From the NCBI GenBank assembly GCA_029864805.1, contig JAOTSS010000001.1, forward strand, positions 17,454 through 81,453: a stretch of DNA of 64,000 bases. The letters are read 5' to 3'. The position numbers and the translations under genes are program-made. Below, in pieces: positions 24,968 to 33,602 of this stretch (position 1 is the stretch's first letter; each line of letters opens with the position of its first letter). Below the pieces are notes generated by a model. That model was not told where the DNA came from. It made no database searches and saw nothing but the letters and a program-made list of their open reading frames with translations. The stretch comes from Candidatus Nitrosopumilus sp. Lineage in GTDB: Archaea; Thermoproteota; Nitrososphaeria; Nitrososphaerales; Nitrosopumilaceae.

Positions 24968-25933
24968 TTATTCATCCAAAAATGTTTTTTTAAATAAACT
25001 AAAAGATTTAGACACATCACCTACAGGGTTAAATTGAACTATTGGTAAATCAATACCTGAATTTCTAAAGTTTGTAATCTGTTTTCTACATTCTTCAGAT
25101 GTACCAGCTATTGCAAGAGTTTGTAACATTGAATCCGAAATAAATTCATGATTTGATTTGAAACCTGATTTTTTATATTCTTCATATACTTCTTCTGTTT
25201 CATTTTTAAAACCATTATTTGCAAGAAAATCTCTATATATTTTTCCTACAGATACATAAAATGCCAATGTTTTTTTTGCTCGTTTAATTGCATCATCAGA
25301 ATCTTCTGCAACACTAGTAATTATTTGGCATGTGACATCTATTTTTTTACTTGATTGCATTTTTGAAATTGTTTTTTTCATTTCATTTATCGGTCTTAAA
25401 TAAAAAATCACGCCATCACCCATAGTCCATGCTAAATCCACCATTTTTTTATTTACAGCTGCTACATAGATTGGAATGGATGATCTTTTTGGCTTAATTA
25501 AGAGCGTAAAATTTTTCAAATTAAAAATTTGTCCTTTGAAATTTACTACTTTACCTGATAAAATTAACCTAATGATATCTACATATTCTTTCATTCGCTG
25601 TAACGGCATTTCAAATTTATTTCCATGAAAATCCTCTACGATGGGCAAACTGCTTGTTCCAAGACCTAGAACTAATCTTCCATTGGATAATACATCTACA
25701 GTCGCTGCACCCATTGCAATCGTTGCAGGGCTTCTTGAGTAAATGTTGATAATCGATGATCCAATTTTTTGAGTATTTGTTCTATTTGAGATTGTACTGA
25801 GCATTGAAAAATTCTCCATACCCCATGTTTCAGGTACCCAGATGGTATCTACATTAGTTTTTGAAAGAATTTCTGAGCATTCTAATATGTTATTAATTGA
25901 TAGTAATGAGCCTAGGCTGCATCCAATACGCAT
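24968..25933 (-). CDS. LLM-class (luciferase-like, probably F420-dependent) oxidoreductase
   Basis: The 321-residue TIM-barrel protein fits the luciferase-like family that includes methylene-H4MPT reductase. Seen are MRIGCSLGSLLSINNILECS, DTIWVPETWGMENFSML, the bulge region KIGSSIINIYSRSPATIAMG and GRLVLGLGTSSLPIVEDFHG. Thaumarchaea make F420, so that cofactor is more likely than FMN. It is the first gene of an operon with thiolase and DUF35. Together they suggest modification of an acyl-CoA or isoprenoid-related substrate, which is inference. Confidence 0.82.
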   Translation of the reverse strand: MRIGCSLGSLLSINNILECSEILSKTNVDTIWVPETWGMENFSMLSTISNRTNTQKIGSSIINIYSRSPATIAMGAATVDVLSNGRLVLGLGTSSLPIVEDFHGNKFEMPLQRMKEYVDIIRLILSGKVVNFKGQIFNLKNFTLLIKPKRSSIPIYVAAVNKKMVDLAWTMGDGVIFYLRPINEMKKTISKMQSSKKIDVTCQIITSVAEDSDDAIKRAKKTLAFYVSVGKIYRDFLANNGFKNETEEVYEEYKKSGFKSNHEFISDSMLQTLAIAGTSEECRKQITNFRNSGIDLPIVQFNPVGDVSKSFSLFKKTFLDE

Positions 25934-26033
25934 GAAAATATTATGTTGAATGTATATTCTAGTGTATCTCTTTTAGTAATAAGTTAATTTTCATTGAGGT
26001 GGAGTATTATGAGATTAAAAAAGCATTCAAAGT

Positions 26034-26180
26034 ATGACTGAACAAATCTTTTTTGAAAAAACCACTCAGGCAAAGACATTTTGGAATGATGCTACAAAAT
26101 ATGCTTCAATTAGCAAAGATGAAGCATTTGTTGAAGAAGTAGCATACATGATGGTTACACTTCACAGAACAGGAGCATAA
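26034..26180 (+). CDS. hypothetical small protein (48 aa)
   Basis: The ATG-started frame reads MTEQIFFEKTTQAKTFWNDA, then TKYASISKDEAFVEEVAYMM and VTLHRTGA. It is regular, helical and without cysteine. The gap between flanking genes is filled neatly (stop 10 nt before a convergent gene). No family is recognised. Confidence 0.5.
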   Translation: MTEQIFFEKTTQAKTFWNDATKYASISKDEAFVEEVAYMMVTLHRTGA

Positions 26181-26189
26181 AATTAAATT

Positions 26190-26858
26190 TTATTTGATTA
26201 TTTTTTCTATTTCTAATGAACACTCTTCCATATCTTTGAAGGAATCAATTGAATACCATTTTACATTTTTAAATTTGACTGTGCAGAGTTTTCCTTTTTT
26301 GGCATAATCTGGAAAGACCGTTTTTTCAATATCTCCTTTACTTGGCAAATCTTTAAGAATTCCTTTTTCTAAATAATAAATTCCAGCATTCATCCAACTA
26401 TCTGGAATCTCTTTCTTCTCTCTAAATTTTGTTATTTTATCACTGCTAGTTTCTAAAACTCCGAAATTAGTTCTAAGTTCAATTGATGCTATCGCATTTG
26501 GTTTTTTTGCAAGTTCATTCAAATCTATATTTGTAAGAACATCTCCATTAATGACAAAAAAAGATTTTTCATTGATCATTTTTCCTGCTTTTTTGATTGC
26601 TCCTCCAGTACCTAAGGGAGATTTTTCGATAGAAAATTTTATTTTAATCCCTATTTTTTTTACATCTAGGTGATTTTCAATAGTTTCTTGTTTATATCCA
26701 GTACAAATAATTATTTCATCAATTCCAAATTTTTTTAGATATTTTATTTGCCATTCAATAATTGGGATATTTTTTATTGGAACTAGAGGTTTTGGTACAT
26801 AATCTGTTATGGGTCTTAGTCTTTTTCCACGTCCACCTGCTAAAATTACCGCTTTCAA
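26190..26858 (-). CDS. sugar-phosphate nucleotidyltransferase
   Basis: The 222-residue protein has the nucleotidyltransferase signature MKAVILAGGRGKRLRPITD, then KPLVPIKNIPIIEWQIKYL, GTGGAIKKAG and FFVINGDVLTNIDL with the metal-binding aspartate. It makes an NDP-sugar from a sugar 1-phosphate, for surface glycans or glycoproteins. It lacks the C-terminal left-handed helix domain of bifunctional acetyltransferases. Sugar and nucleotide cannot be told from sequence. Confidence 0.88.
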   Translation of the reverse strand: MKAVILAGGRGKRLRPITDYVPKPLVPIKNIPIIEWQIKYLKKFGIDEIIICTGYKQETIENHLDVKKIGIKIKFSIEKSPLGTGGAIKKAGKMINEKSFFVINGDVLTNIDLNELAKKPNAIASIELRTNFGVLETSSDKITKFREKKEIPDSWMNAGIYYLEKGILKDLPSKGDIEKTVFPDYAKKGKLCTVKFKNVKWYSIDSFKDMEECSLEIEKIIK

Positions 26859-26894
26859 TAATGCTAGTTTATTTTTAGAGTATATGTAAATTCT

Positions 26895-27131
26895 CTATTT
26901 TGGTTTTTTAATTTCATCTGTTTTCACAACCTCTTCTATTTTCTTTGCGAATTCGTTGTAAATTTTTTCAAGATCTTTTAAAGACATATCTATTCCAAGC
27001 ATTTTCATTGTTTTTTTCCAAGATTCAATGTATTTTTCGTCATCCAATCCTTTTCCAAGCGTTTCTGCAATTGAGTGAACTCCTTCTGTTTTTCCTAGGG
27101 CATAAATTGCAATTTCTTTATCTGTGGGCAT
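26895..27131 (-). CDS. hypothetical helical protein (78 aa)
   Basis: The protein is helical (IAIYALGKTEGVHSIAETLG, then KYIESWKKTMKMLGIDMSLK) with a lysine-rich end. No family is recognised. It follows a zinc-finger microprotein by 4 nt and a membrane protein further upstream on the same strand, forming a three-gene unit. Confidence 0.6.
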   Translation of the reverse strand: MPTDKEIAIYALGKTEGVHSIAETLGKGLDDEKYIESWKKTMKMLGIDMSLKDLEKIYNEFAKKIEEVVKTDEIKKPK

Positions 27132-27135
27132 TATC

Positions 27136-27261
27136 TTATTCCTTTTCTGTTAGATAATAATGTAATTCGGTATAACACTCTACACAATATTCTTCAAAAT
27201 TGGTATGATCACAATCGTAAACTTTTGGTACTTCATTACTGCATTTTGTACAAATAGCCAT
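27136..27261 (-). CDS. small zinc-finger protein (41 aa)
   Basis: The frame reads MAICTKCSNEVPKVYDCDHT, then NFEEYCVECYTELHYYLTEK and E. The two CxxC pairs (C4, C7 and C26, C29), with a Cys-x-His between, give a treble-clef or ribbon-like zinc site. The spacing of 4 nt to the downstream gene and 6 nt to the upstream gene indicates one operon. Function unknown. Confidence 0.65.
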   Translation of the reverse strand: MAICTKCSNEVPKVYDCDHTNFEEYCVECYTELHYYLTEKE

Positions 27262-27267
27262 GACAAC

Positions 27268-27654
27268 CTATGAAGAAAATGATTTTCTTATTTTTATTCC
27301 GCCTAATGCTGCAATTATTGCTCCCACTGCAATTAAGCCGCCGCCTTCACCTGCCATTCTTGCAGCATTTTCAGATTCACCAGCACTAGCCATAGATATT
27401 GCACCACCAATAATGATTAACGCACCTGTAATTATCAACATTATTCCTAGTCCTTTGAATGGGGGTTTCTTAGAAATAAAAAATGCAATAAATGATAAAA
27501 TTATTGGAGGCATGCCAAATCCAATACCTCGTGTCATGGCATCAAATGGTAGGAATCCATTACCTGCACCTCCACCACCTACCATTACATCAGCACCATA
27601 AATTACTAAAAGAATAATCGAAATTCCTGATAATACGTGTGGAATTGAGACCAT
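27268..27654 (-). CDS. hypothetical four-helix membrane protein
   Basis: The 128-residue protein has hydrophobic helices at about residues 8-26, 45-60, 66-90 and 102-118, with glycine-rich loops (GADVMVGGGGAGNG). No family is recognised. It is first in a unit with the zinc-finger microprotein and the helical protein downstream. ATG at 27652-27654. Confidence 0.65.
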   Translation of the reverse strand: MVSIPHVLSGISIILLVIYGADVMVGGGGAGNGFLPFDAMTRGIGFGMPPIILSFIAFFISKKPPFKGLGIMLIITGALIIIGGAISMASAGESENAARMAGEGGGLIAVGAIIAALGGIKIRKSFSS

Positions 27655-27722
27655 GCTTGTCGTACTTTTTTATTAATTAATAAACCTATAACGGTAATTA
27701 GAATTAGAGGTAACTAGTGAAT

Positions 27723-28868
27723 TTACGAATAAGGTTTGACAACTATTTTTTCTTTTAGAGACTCGAGTTTTTTTAACAATTGTTCTATTGACTCTCCTTC
27801 TTTTGAAACTAAATTCAAATGACCCAATTTTCTTAATGGTTTTGAAATTTCTTTTCCATACATTTTTAAAAAAACATTTTCTTCTGAGATTTTTAATGGA
27901 ATGTATTTTCCTTCAAATGATCTATCGCCTAAAATATTGTACATTATTGTAGGATGGATAAGTTTAGTGTCTCCAAGATCAAGCCCCAAAATTGCTCGTA
28001 GATGTTGTTCGAACTGGGATGTTTTGCTTGACTGTAATGTATGATGTCCTGAATTATGAACTCTGGGAGCAATCTCATTAATTAGAACCTCATCGTTTTG
28101 TGTCACAAACATTTCAATTCCAAAAATCCCAGCACCTCTCAGAACTTGCATTGTTCTTTCAGCAATACATTCTGCTTTTTTTGTAATCTCTTGAGATACT
28201 CTTGCTGGCGCAATAGTTTCACGTAAAATATTTTCCTCATGAATATTTTCAACTAGAGGGTATGTCTTGATTTGTCCTTTGGTGTTTCTTGAAGCTATAA
28301 CGGAAACTTCCATTTTAAACTGTACAAATTTCTCCAACATTAGTTTTTGTCCTTTAAAATAATCAAATGCTTTCTCAACATCTCTCTCTGAATTAATTTT
28401 AAAATTCCCTCTTCCGTCATAGGCATCTCTTCTTGCTTTGAGTAATGCGGGATACCCAAAATCCTTCAATCCATTTTTTAAATCCTCAATAGTTTTTATT
28501 TCGATAAATTTTGAAACAGGAATCTTGTTTTCTTTTAAAAAGGATTTTTGTAAAAATTTATCTTGAATAATCCTCAATGTTTCAGGTGATGGATTGACAT
28601 CTGCATTCTTTTCGACAGATTTTAACACTGTGCTATCACCTGATTCAATTTCATAAGTGATTATGTCTGATTTATTAGCCAAATCAATTATGGCGTTTTT
28701 ATCTTTAAAATCAGCTATGATCTGCTCTGCACCGACCTGTGATGCAGGGCAATTTTCAGTTGGATCTAGAACAATAATTTTTGATATATGTTCTGGCATT
28801 TTCTTTGCTGCCTCGGTTATCATCATTCCAAGTTGTCCTCCTCCAATAATGCCCAGAATTTTTGCCAT
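27723..28868 (-). CDS. purK: N5-carboxyaminoimidazole ribonucleotide synthase
   Basis: The 381-residue ATP-grasp enzyme carboxylates AIR with bicarbonate in purine synthesis. Motifs seen are ILGIIGGGQLGMMITEAAKK at the N-terminus, YEIESGD, PALLKARRDAYDGRGNFKI, and the metal ligands in GIEMFVTQNDEVLINEIAPRVHNSGH. I chose the ATG at 28866-28868 because the nucleotide-binding strand follows directly; two upstream ATG codons would only add MMVIV. It is divergent from purE, its pathway partner, with 108 nt between. Confidence 0.95.
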   Translation of the reverse strand: MAKILGIIGGGQLGMMITEAAKKMPEHISKIIVLDPTENCPASQVGAEQIIADFKDKNAIIDLANKSDIITYEIESGDSTVLKSVEKNADVNPSPETLRIIQDKFLQKSFLKENKIPVSKFIEIKTIEDLKNGLKDFGYPALLKARRDAYDGRGNFKINSERDVEKAFDYFKGQKLMLEKFVQFKMEVSVIASRNTKGQIKTYPLVENIHEENILRETIAPARVSQEITKKAECIAERTMQVLRGAGIFGIEMFVTQNDEVLINEIAPRVHNSGHHTLQSSKTSQFEQHLRAILGLDLGDTKLIHPTIMYNILGDRSFEGKYIPLKISEENVFLKMYGKEISKPLRKLGHLNLVSKEGESIEQLLKKLESLKEKIVVKPYS

Positions 28869-28976
28869 TACAATAACCATCAATCATCGATTAAAAATAG
28901 CTAATGTTGATTTGGACAATTTTGTTGGATTTTTCTACTAGTTATAGATAATTACTCTCATGTTTTTTCTATTGTC

Positions 28977-29552
28977 ATGACATATTCTGAAAAACCCTTA
29001 GTTGGAATAATTATGGGATCTAGCTCAGATAGCCGAATTATGCAAGGTGCATCAGAAATATTGGATCAATTTAAAATTAAACATGAAGATCAAATCATTT
29101 CAGCACATCGTACACCTTCTAGATTATCAGAATATGCACAACATGCAGAAAAAATGGGGTTTAGTGTAATTATTGCAGGTGCTGGTGGTGCTGCACATTT
29201 GCCTGGAATGATAGCGTCGCATACAATAATTCCAGTAATCGGAGTTCCAATTCTAGTCTATAATGACAAACATCCAAAAAAAAATGACACTTCAAAATTT
29301 TCAGCATTTGGGGGATTGGATTCATTACTATCTATTACTGAAATGCCATCAGGTTCTCCAGTAGTTGCGGTTGGGATAAACAAAGCTGGAAATGCTGCAA
29401 TTTATGCTCTAAAAATCATTGCTAATGAATTTCCAGAACTAAAAAAGAAGATAAAACTATACAAACTAAACCAACATGATTCTGTCATTAAAGAATCGGA
29501 GCAATTAAAGAAAGAAGGACTTTCTAAATTTGCAAAAAAAAAATTCAAATGA
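28977..29552 (+). CDS. purE: N5-carboxyaminoimidazole ribonucleotide mutase (class I PurE)
   Basis: The 191-residue protein converts N5-CAIR to CAIR. The signature GIIMGSSSDSRIMQGAS sits near residue 10 and IISAHRTPSRLSEYAQ near 40, followed by GAGGAAHLPGMIASHTIIPV. The presence of purK shows the bacterial-type two-step route. A C-terminal lysine-rich extension of about 25 residues follows the core. It ends 3 nt before convergent ilvA. Confidence 0.95.
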   Translation: MTYSEKPLVGIIMGSSSDSRIMQGASEILDQFKIKHEDQIISAHRTPSRLSEYAQHAEKMGFSVIIAGAGGAAHLPGMIASHTIIPVIGVPILVYNDKHPKKNDTSKFSAFGGLDSLLSITEMPSGSPVVAVGINKAGNAAIYALKIIANEFPELKKKIKLYKLNQHDSVIKESEQLKKEGLSKFAKKKFK

Positions 29553-29554
29553 AA

Positions 29555-30763
29555 TTATGTCATTAACGTAAATTGGATATTTCTTTTTCTTAATGATTCT
29601 ATTAACAAATTTGCTTGCGCTTGACCCTGAGTTTCTAGACTTAATGTTACTCCTGCTGAACCTGCATTGATATTTGAACTTAGTCTGTCATGAACCACTT
29701 CTACGATATTTGCATTTGCAAGTGTTATTTCATCTACTATTTCCTTGAATGCCCCTGGCCTATCTGGAAGCAATATGGATAATTTTAGTAGTCTGCCCAT
29801 CGCAGCCAGCCCTTTGTCTACTATTTGACCCAAAAGATACATGTCCACATTTCCCCCTGCCAAAACTGCTACAACCTTCTTTCCAGGGGAGGGTTTCTTT
29901 GAAATCAAATATGCTAAACTTACAGCACCTGCTGGTTCTACCACAAATTTCATACGCTCCATTAGAAGAAACATCGTTTTTGTAATTTCTGTGTCATCTA
30001 CAAGGACAATGTCATCGATTAACTCTTTGATTATTCCAAAAGTTATCTGTCCGGGAACTTTTACAGAAATTCCATCTGCAATGGTTCGCGCACCTCCACT
30101 TGCAGTAATTGAACCTTTTTTCAATGAATCATACATTGAAGGAAATGATCTTGATTGAACACCAATGACTTTGATATCTGGATTTTTTTCTTTTATTGCA
30201 ATAAGGATGCCTGCAGCTAATCCGCCACCACCTATTGGAACATATACTTCATCAACATCTGGCAAATCTTCTAGAATTTCTAATCCTATCACTCCCTGTG
30301 CGGCAATTATCTGAGGATCATCAAATGCATGTATCATTGTAGATCTTGTTTCTTTTGCTATCTCTTTTGCTTTGGCAGATGATTCATCATAATTTGTTCC
30401 CTCCAAGATAACATTTGCACCATATTCTTTTGTAGCAGCTACTTTTGCAGGGGATGCATTCTTTGGCATTACTATAGTGCATGGGATTTTTTCCAATGCG
30501 GATGCAAATGCAACTCCTTGTGCATGATTGCCAGCTGAGGCGGCAACAACTCCGTATTTTTTTTCTTCAGGTGACAGTGATTGAATTTTGTAATATGCTC
30601 CTCGAATTTTAAATGAACCTGTTTTCTGTCTAAATTCTGCTTTTAGAAAAACATGGGATTCTGTAAACTCACTAAACGTACTTGAATGTATTAGAGGGGT
30701 CTTTCTAATTTCATTTCCTCGTAATGAACTTGCCTTTACAATTTCCCTATATGATGGATTCAT
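29555..30763 (-). CDS. ilvA: threonine ammonia-lyase with ACT domain
   Basis: The 402-residue PLP enzyme converts threonine to 2-oxobutanoate. The PLP lysine is K52 in RQKTGSFKIRGAYYK, and ASAGNHAQGVAFAS, VYVPIGGGGLAAGI and VAVLAGGNVDMYLLG are family blocks. The C-terminal 75 residues (LSILLPDRPGAFKEIVDEIT) form an ACT domain for allosteric control. Domain length matches the TdcB-like/archaeal class. In an organism with ilvD it fits isoleucine synthesis, although many thaumarchaea also use citramalate. Confidence 0.92.
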   Translation of the reverse strand: MNPSYREIVKASSLRGNEIRKTPLIHSSTFSEFTESHVFLKAEFRQKTGSFKIRGAYYKIQSLSPEEKKYGVVAASAGNHAQGVAFASALEKIPCTIVMPKNASPAKVAATKEYGANVILEGTNYDESSAKAKEIAKETRSTMIHAFDDPQIIAAQGVIGLEILEDLPDVDEVYVPIGGGGLAAGILIAIKEKNPDIKVIGVQSRSFPSMYDSLKKGSITASGGARTIADGISVKVPGQITFGIIKELIDDIVLVDDTEITKTMFLLMERMKFVVEPAGAVSLAYLISKKPSPGKKVVAVLAGGNVDMYLLGQIVDKGLAAMGRLLKLSILLPDRPGAFKEIVDEITLANANIVEVVHDRLSSNINAGSAGVTLSLETQGQAQANLLIESLRKRNIQFTLMT

Positions 30764-30888
30764 TGGAATTGTTGCTAATGAAATGCCGTATTTGACTTCT
30801 TCTATAGAAAAATTACAATTTTAGTCAAATTTCATGCTTAAATTTACAGGAAAACGTAAATAGTTTAAAAATGTGGTTTAAATTATAT

Positions 30889-30938
30889 CCAGGGATCGGA
30901 ACCCCTCTTTGAGAAACACTCATTTTCTGATTCCTTGG
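30889..30938. other. stable stem-loop, candidate structured RNA or terminator
   Basis: CCA-GGGATCGGAA (30889-30901) pairs with TTCTGATTCC-T-TGG (30925-30938): ten continuous pairs (two G-U), one bulged T and three more pairs. The loop contains a small inner stem TGAG/CTCA. The island is GC-richer than its surroundings. It starts 2 nt beyond the stop codon of the minus-strand gene at 30941. Plus-strand TTTAAA boxes precede it, so an independent transcript is possible. Confidence 0.4.
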
Positions 30939-30940
30939 TC

Positions 30941-31777
30941 TTAACTTAAAATTTCTTCAAATTCTTCTAAACGTTTTAGAATATTTTCTTTTGTTGTATC
31001 CGACATTTTTCTAGGATCAAACAATCCTTCCCTTGTTTCATTTTTTACAAATTCTAGATCAATTGTGCATAAACAACCTTCTTCGCCTGAAACTAATCTT
31101 GAATCATCAATTATAACCGGACTTGTTTGGTATGTTTCAACTAAAAGAGAATCTAATTCATTAAACAATTGTGTTTTTTTTTCAGACAATTTTTTAAAAT
31201 CAACTCCTGCATCTTTTTCAATTTCAGCATATATTTTTTCTCTAAACTCGTCATTTTCGTAAAACACTTCAAATAATTTTTGATGATCAAAATCTTTGTA
31301 TCCCATTTCTTTTAATTTATTTAATACAAATTGATCACTATTGTCTGAAAGTTTCTGCTCTTGATTTTTTGTTAAATCCACAATTCTTGCTAATTCTTTT
31401 TGAGAATCAATCACTCGTTGATCTGGTTTGTAATATAATAAAACATGAAATTGTAAAGATATGTGTCCTGAAATCAAATAATTTCCTTCTAAAATCTCAA
31501 ATTTTGTAAAAATTCTTCGTATGTCATCATTATTTGAAATTGACACGTCATGTACAGACCAATCTTTAAGTGAATCATTAATTTTTTGAAAATAGTTCAC
31601 CACTAGTTTAGGATCAAATGTTTTTTGTTCTGTAATGGTTGAATCACCCAACATGACTTTGACATCAATATTTTTTGTTAAATCCTTAATTTTTTCAAGG
31701 CATTTTTTTTGAATTATTTCGTTTTTTTGATTTAGTACTTGAATGAATTCATTAGGTGTTCTTGTTCCTAAACGCAC
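30941..31777 (-). CDS. conserved hypothetical protein (about 278 aa)
   Basis: The protein mixes beta-rich first-half segments (NIDVKVMLGDSTITEQKTFD, then FEILEGNYLISGHISLQFHV) with a helical middle and end. A cysteine pair (EEGCLCTIDLEF) lies near residue 237. No family is recognised. I take GTG at 31775-31777, since the GTTTAA box about 30 nt upstream would give a near-leaderless transcript; a TTG four codons upstream is the alternative. Confidence 0.6.
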   Translation of the reverse strand: MRLGTRTPNEFIQVLNQKNEIIQKKCLEKIKDLTKNIDVKVMLGDSTITEQKTFDPKLVVNYFQKINDSLKDWSVHDVSISNNDDIRRIFTKFEILEGNYLISGHISLQFHVLLYYKPDQRVIDSQKELARIVDLTKNQEQKLSDNSDQFVLNKLKEMGYKDFDHQKLFEVFYENDEFREKIYAEIEKDAGVDFKKLSEKKTQLFNELDSLLVETYQTSPVIIDDSRLVSGEEGCLCTIDLEFVKNETREGLFDPRKMSDTTKENILKRLEEFEEILS

Positions 31778-31908
31778 AAAAATAAACAAAATATTGCTCT
31801 CCTTAAACCTTCATTAGTATTACGTTACTATCCAAACAATATTCACGCCTAAAAGATTCTTGAATAATGGTTGATGGTGAAATACTCATAAATCTCTAAA
31901 TATTCAAA

Positions 31909-31925
31909 ATGCCTATTCTAGGCAT
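31909..31925. repeat. perfect palindrome (7-bp arms, 3-nt centre)
   Basis: ATGCCTA-TTC-TAGGCAT is a perfect inverted repeat about 130 nt upstream of the adenylyl cyclase gene. Size and symmetry suit a dimeric regulator. Confidence 0.5.
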
Positions 31926-32040
31926 GGTTGAAACTCCTATTTTATACCTTCAATGTTATCAAGAAATCACTGAAAATATTGATAATCTGTATAGGGGGAT
32001 TAAGGGCAAATATCACCATGTTGGATTGATTTTCTTCTAG
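31909..32040 (+). CDS. possible small protein (43 aa)
   Basis: An open frame begins in the palindrome and runs MPILGMVETPILYLQCYQEI, then TENIDNLYRGIKGKYHHVGL and IFF. It ends 15 nt before the cyclase start. A short upstream frame like this could be a leader peptide or a chance frame. No family resemblance is seen. Confidence 0.25.
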   Translation: MPILGMVETPILYLQCYQEITENIDNLYRGIKGKYHHVGLIFF

Positions 32041-32055
32041 AGTGATGATATTAAG

Positions 32056-32859
32056 ATGACTAAAAATATTGATAAAAACCAAGAATTCAACAAAACATCT
32101 GTGCAAAATAATGATGTGGTCGATATGCTTCTAAGCAAAAATGAGGATCAAACAGTTGATTTTGAAACTATGATTTTAGAAACTCAAAAACGTGTTTGGG
32201 GATCTCTCAAAAAAGGTTATGAATATTCAGGAATGGCAGATGAATCTGAAAAATTCCTAAGAAAAAACGTATTTTTAAAATTAGATATGGTTGTACTGTA
32301 TGTTGATTTGGTAGGTTCAACTACCATGACATTAGAAATGCCTGCTGAAAAAATTGCGATTATTGTTAGTTCATTTTCACAAGAGATGGCATCAGTAATT
32401 AGACAACATCAAGGATACGTGTTAAAATTTGTAGGTGATGCAGTAATTGGATATTTTGTTGCAGAAGGTAATTCATTGTTGGCAGCTGATAATGCTGTAA
32501 ATTGTGCAAAATCAATGATATCTGTAATTCAAAAAGGGATCAATCCAATTCTAAATCAATATGATTACCCAGACTTGATGGTGAAAATTGGAATAGATTT
32601 TGGACAAAACATTGTTGTAAGATATGGTTCGGATGCAGAACACTCTCATGTAGATTTAATGGGCCCAGCTATGAATATTGCAGCAAAAATTCAAAATATG
32701 GCAAAACCAAATCAGATTTTAATTGGAAGTGATGTATATCAAAAATTACACCCAACATCTCAAAAACAATTTCTTGAAATCATTTGGAAAAATAACGAAT
32801 GGAGATTCAGATCCAGATTAACTGGAGATGTTTACAAAGTATATGAATTAAAGGGATAA
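32056..32859 (+). CDS. class III adenylyl cyclase
   Basis: The 267-residue protein has an N-terminal region of about 75 residues without recognisable domain, then a class III cyclase core. The metal aspartates are D84 in LYVDLVGSTT and D128 in LKFVGDAVIGY. K124 and D200 (HVDLMG) are the adenine-selecting pair, and N207 lies in MGPAMNIAAKIQ. The transition-state arginine that normally follows (AAR) is a lysine here (K211), which could lower activity. No membrane segment is seen, so it is cytoplasmic. A cAMP role in thaumarchaea is not established to my knowledge. Confidence 0.88.
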   Translation: MTKNIDKNQEFNKTSVQNNDVVDMLLSKNEDQTVDFETMILETQKRVWGSLKKGYEYSGMADESEKFLRKNVFLKLDMVVLYVDLVGSTTMTLEMPAEKIAIIVSSFSQEMASVIRQHQGYVLKFVGDAVIGYFVAEGNSLLAADNAVNCAKSMISVIQKGINPILNQYDYPDLMVKIGIDFGQNIVVRYGSDAEHSHVDLMGPAMNIAAKIQNMAKPNQILIGSDVYQKLHPTSQKQFLEIIWKNNEWRFRSRLTGDVYKVYELKG

Positions 32860-32873
32860 TTTTTCAATAACCC

Positions 32874-33020
32874 CTAAACAGTAAATTTGTCTGGGCATTC
32901 AACATGTTCATAATGATGTTCTGTAAATTTTTCTTGAATTACATAAATTACAATTTTATGAAGATCTTTTTCTTTGATATCTTTTTTACATTTGAGACAC
33001 ATCTTTTTAGAATCACTCAT
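32874..33020 (-). CDS. small zinc-binding-like protein (48 aa)
   Basis: The frame reads MSDSKKMCLKCKKDIKEKDL, then HKIVIYVIQEKFTEHHYEHV and ECPDKFTV. The CxxC pair at 8-11, paired with HHYEHVEC near the end, offers a complete Cys/His metal site. It is convergent with the cyclase gene (14 nt gap). Function unknown. Confidence 0.6.
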   Translation of the reverse strand: MSDSKKMCLKCKKDIKEKDLHKIVIYVIQEKFTEHHYEHVECPDKFTV

Positions 33021-33156
33021 GTGTAATACCGACTAAATATCGAATCTATAAGGATCAGCGATCAGCTCAATTTGAGTAAAAACACCTGATGTTTTACTAA
33101 ACACTATATCAAACGCCTAAAGCAATGCAGAAATATGGCAAATTTCAATCATTTTT

Positions 33157-33534
33157 GTGGATAATTTAACAATAAAGCACCTGCAAAACCTGTATGGATT
33201 AAATCCCGATATTCCTCACATGGCATTTCAATTTCCAAGATTGCCTCCTGGACTAACTAATCCTATGTTCAAAATTTATGAAAATCCTATGAAAGAACAA
33301 TTTTTAAAGAATGCTGAAACAATAAATCAAAAACTTCGAGGATTCCAACAAATGTATCAGCAACATGCAGCAGGATTACTGACAATGAATTCTGGAATAA
33401 TTCCTCCAGGACACCCGCTATACACTAGACACAATTCTGTTGAAACTCTTCAGAATGAAAATGATAAATTATTAAAAGAAAACTTGGAATTGAAGAAAAA
33501 ATTAGATAAAGAATCAAAATCAAATAATAGTTGA
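33157..33534 (+). CDS. hypothetical proline-rich protein with C-terminal coiled coil
   Basis: The 125-residue protein has a Pro-rich first part (NPDIPHMAFQFPRLPPGLTN), a Met/Gln-rich middle (LRGFQQMYQQHAAGLLTMNS) and a short coiled coil (LQNENDKLLKENLELKKKLD). No family is recognised. The start is GTG at 33157. The coiled coil suggests self-association. Confidence 0.55.
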   Translation: MDNLTIKHLQNLYGLNPDIPHMAFQFPRLPPGLTNPMFKIYENPMKEQFLKNAETINQKLRGFQQMYQQHAAGLLTMNSGIIPPGHPLYTRHNSVETLQNENDKLLKENLELKKKLDKESKSNNS

Positions 33535-33602
33535 AAAATAATTTGTTTCTTCTAAATTTTCATCGTAAGAATCCTTATTAGTTTCATGAATCAATTTGCT
33601 TT

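Noticed and set aside
27260..27601. 113-codon proline/isoleucine-rich plus-strand frame
   Set aside because: It is the antisense shadow of the four-helix membrane protein at 27268-27654; its repeats mirror the hydrophobic codons of that gene.
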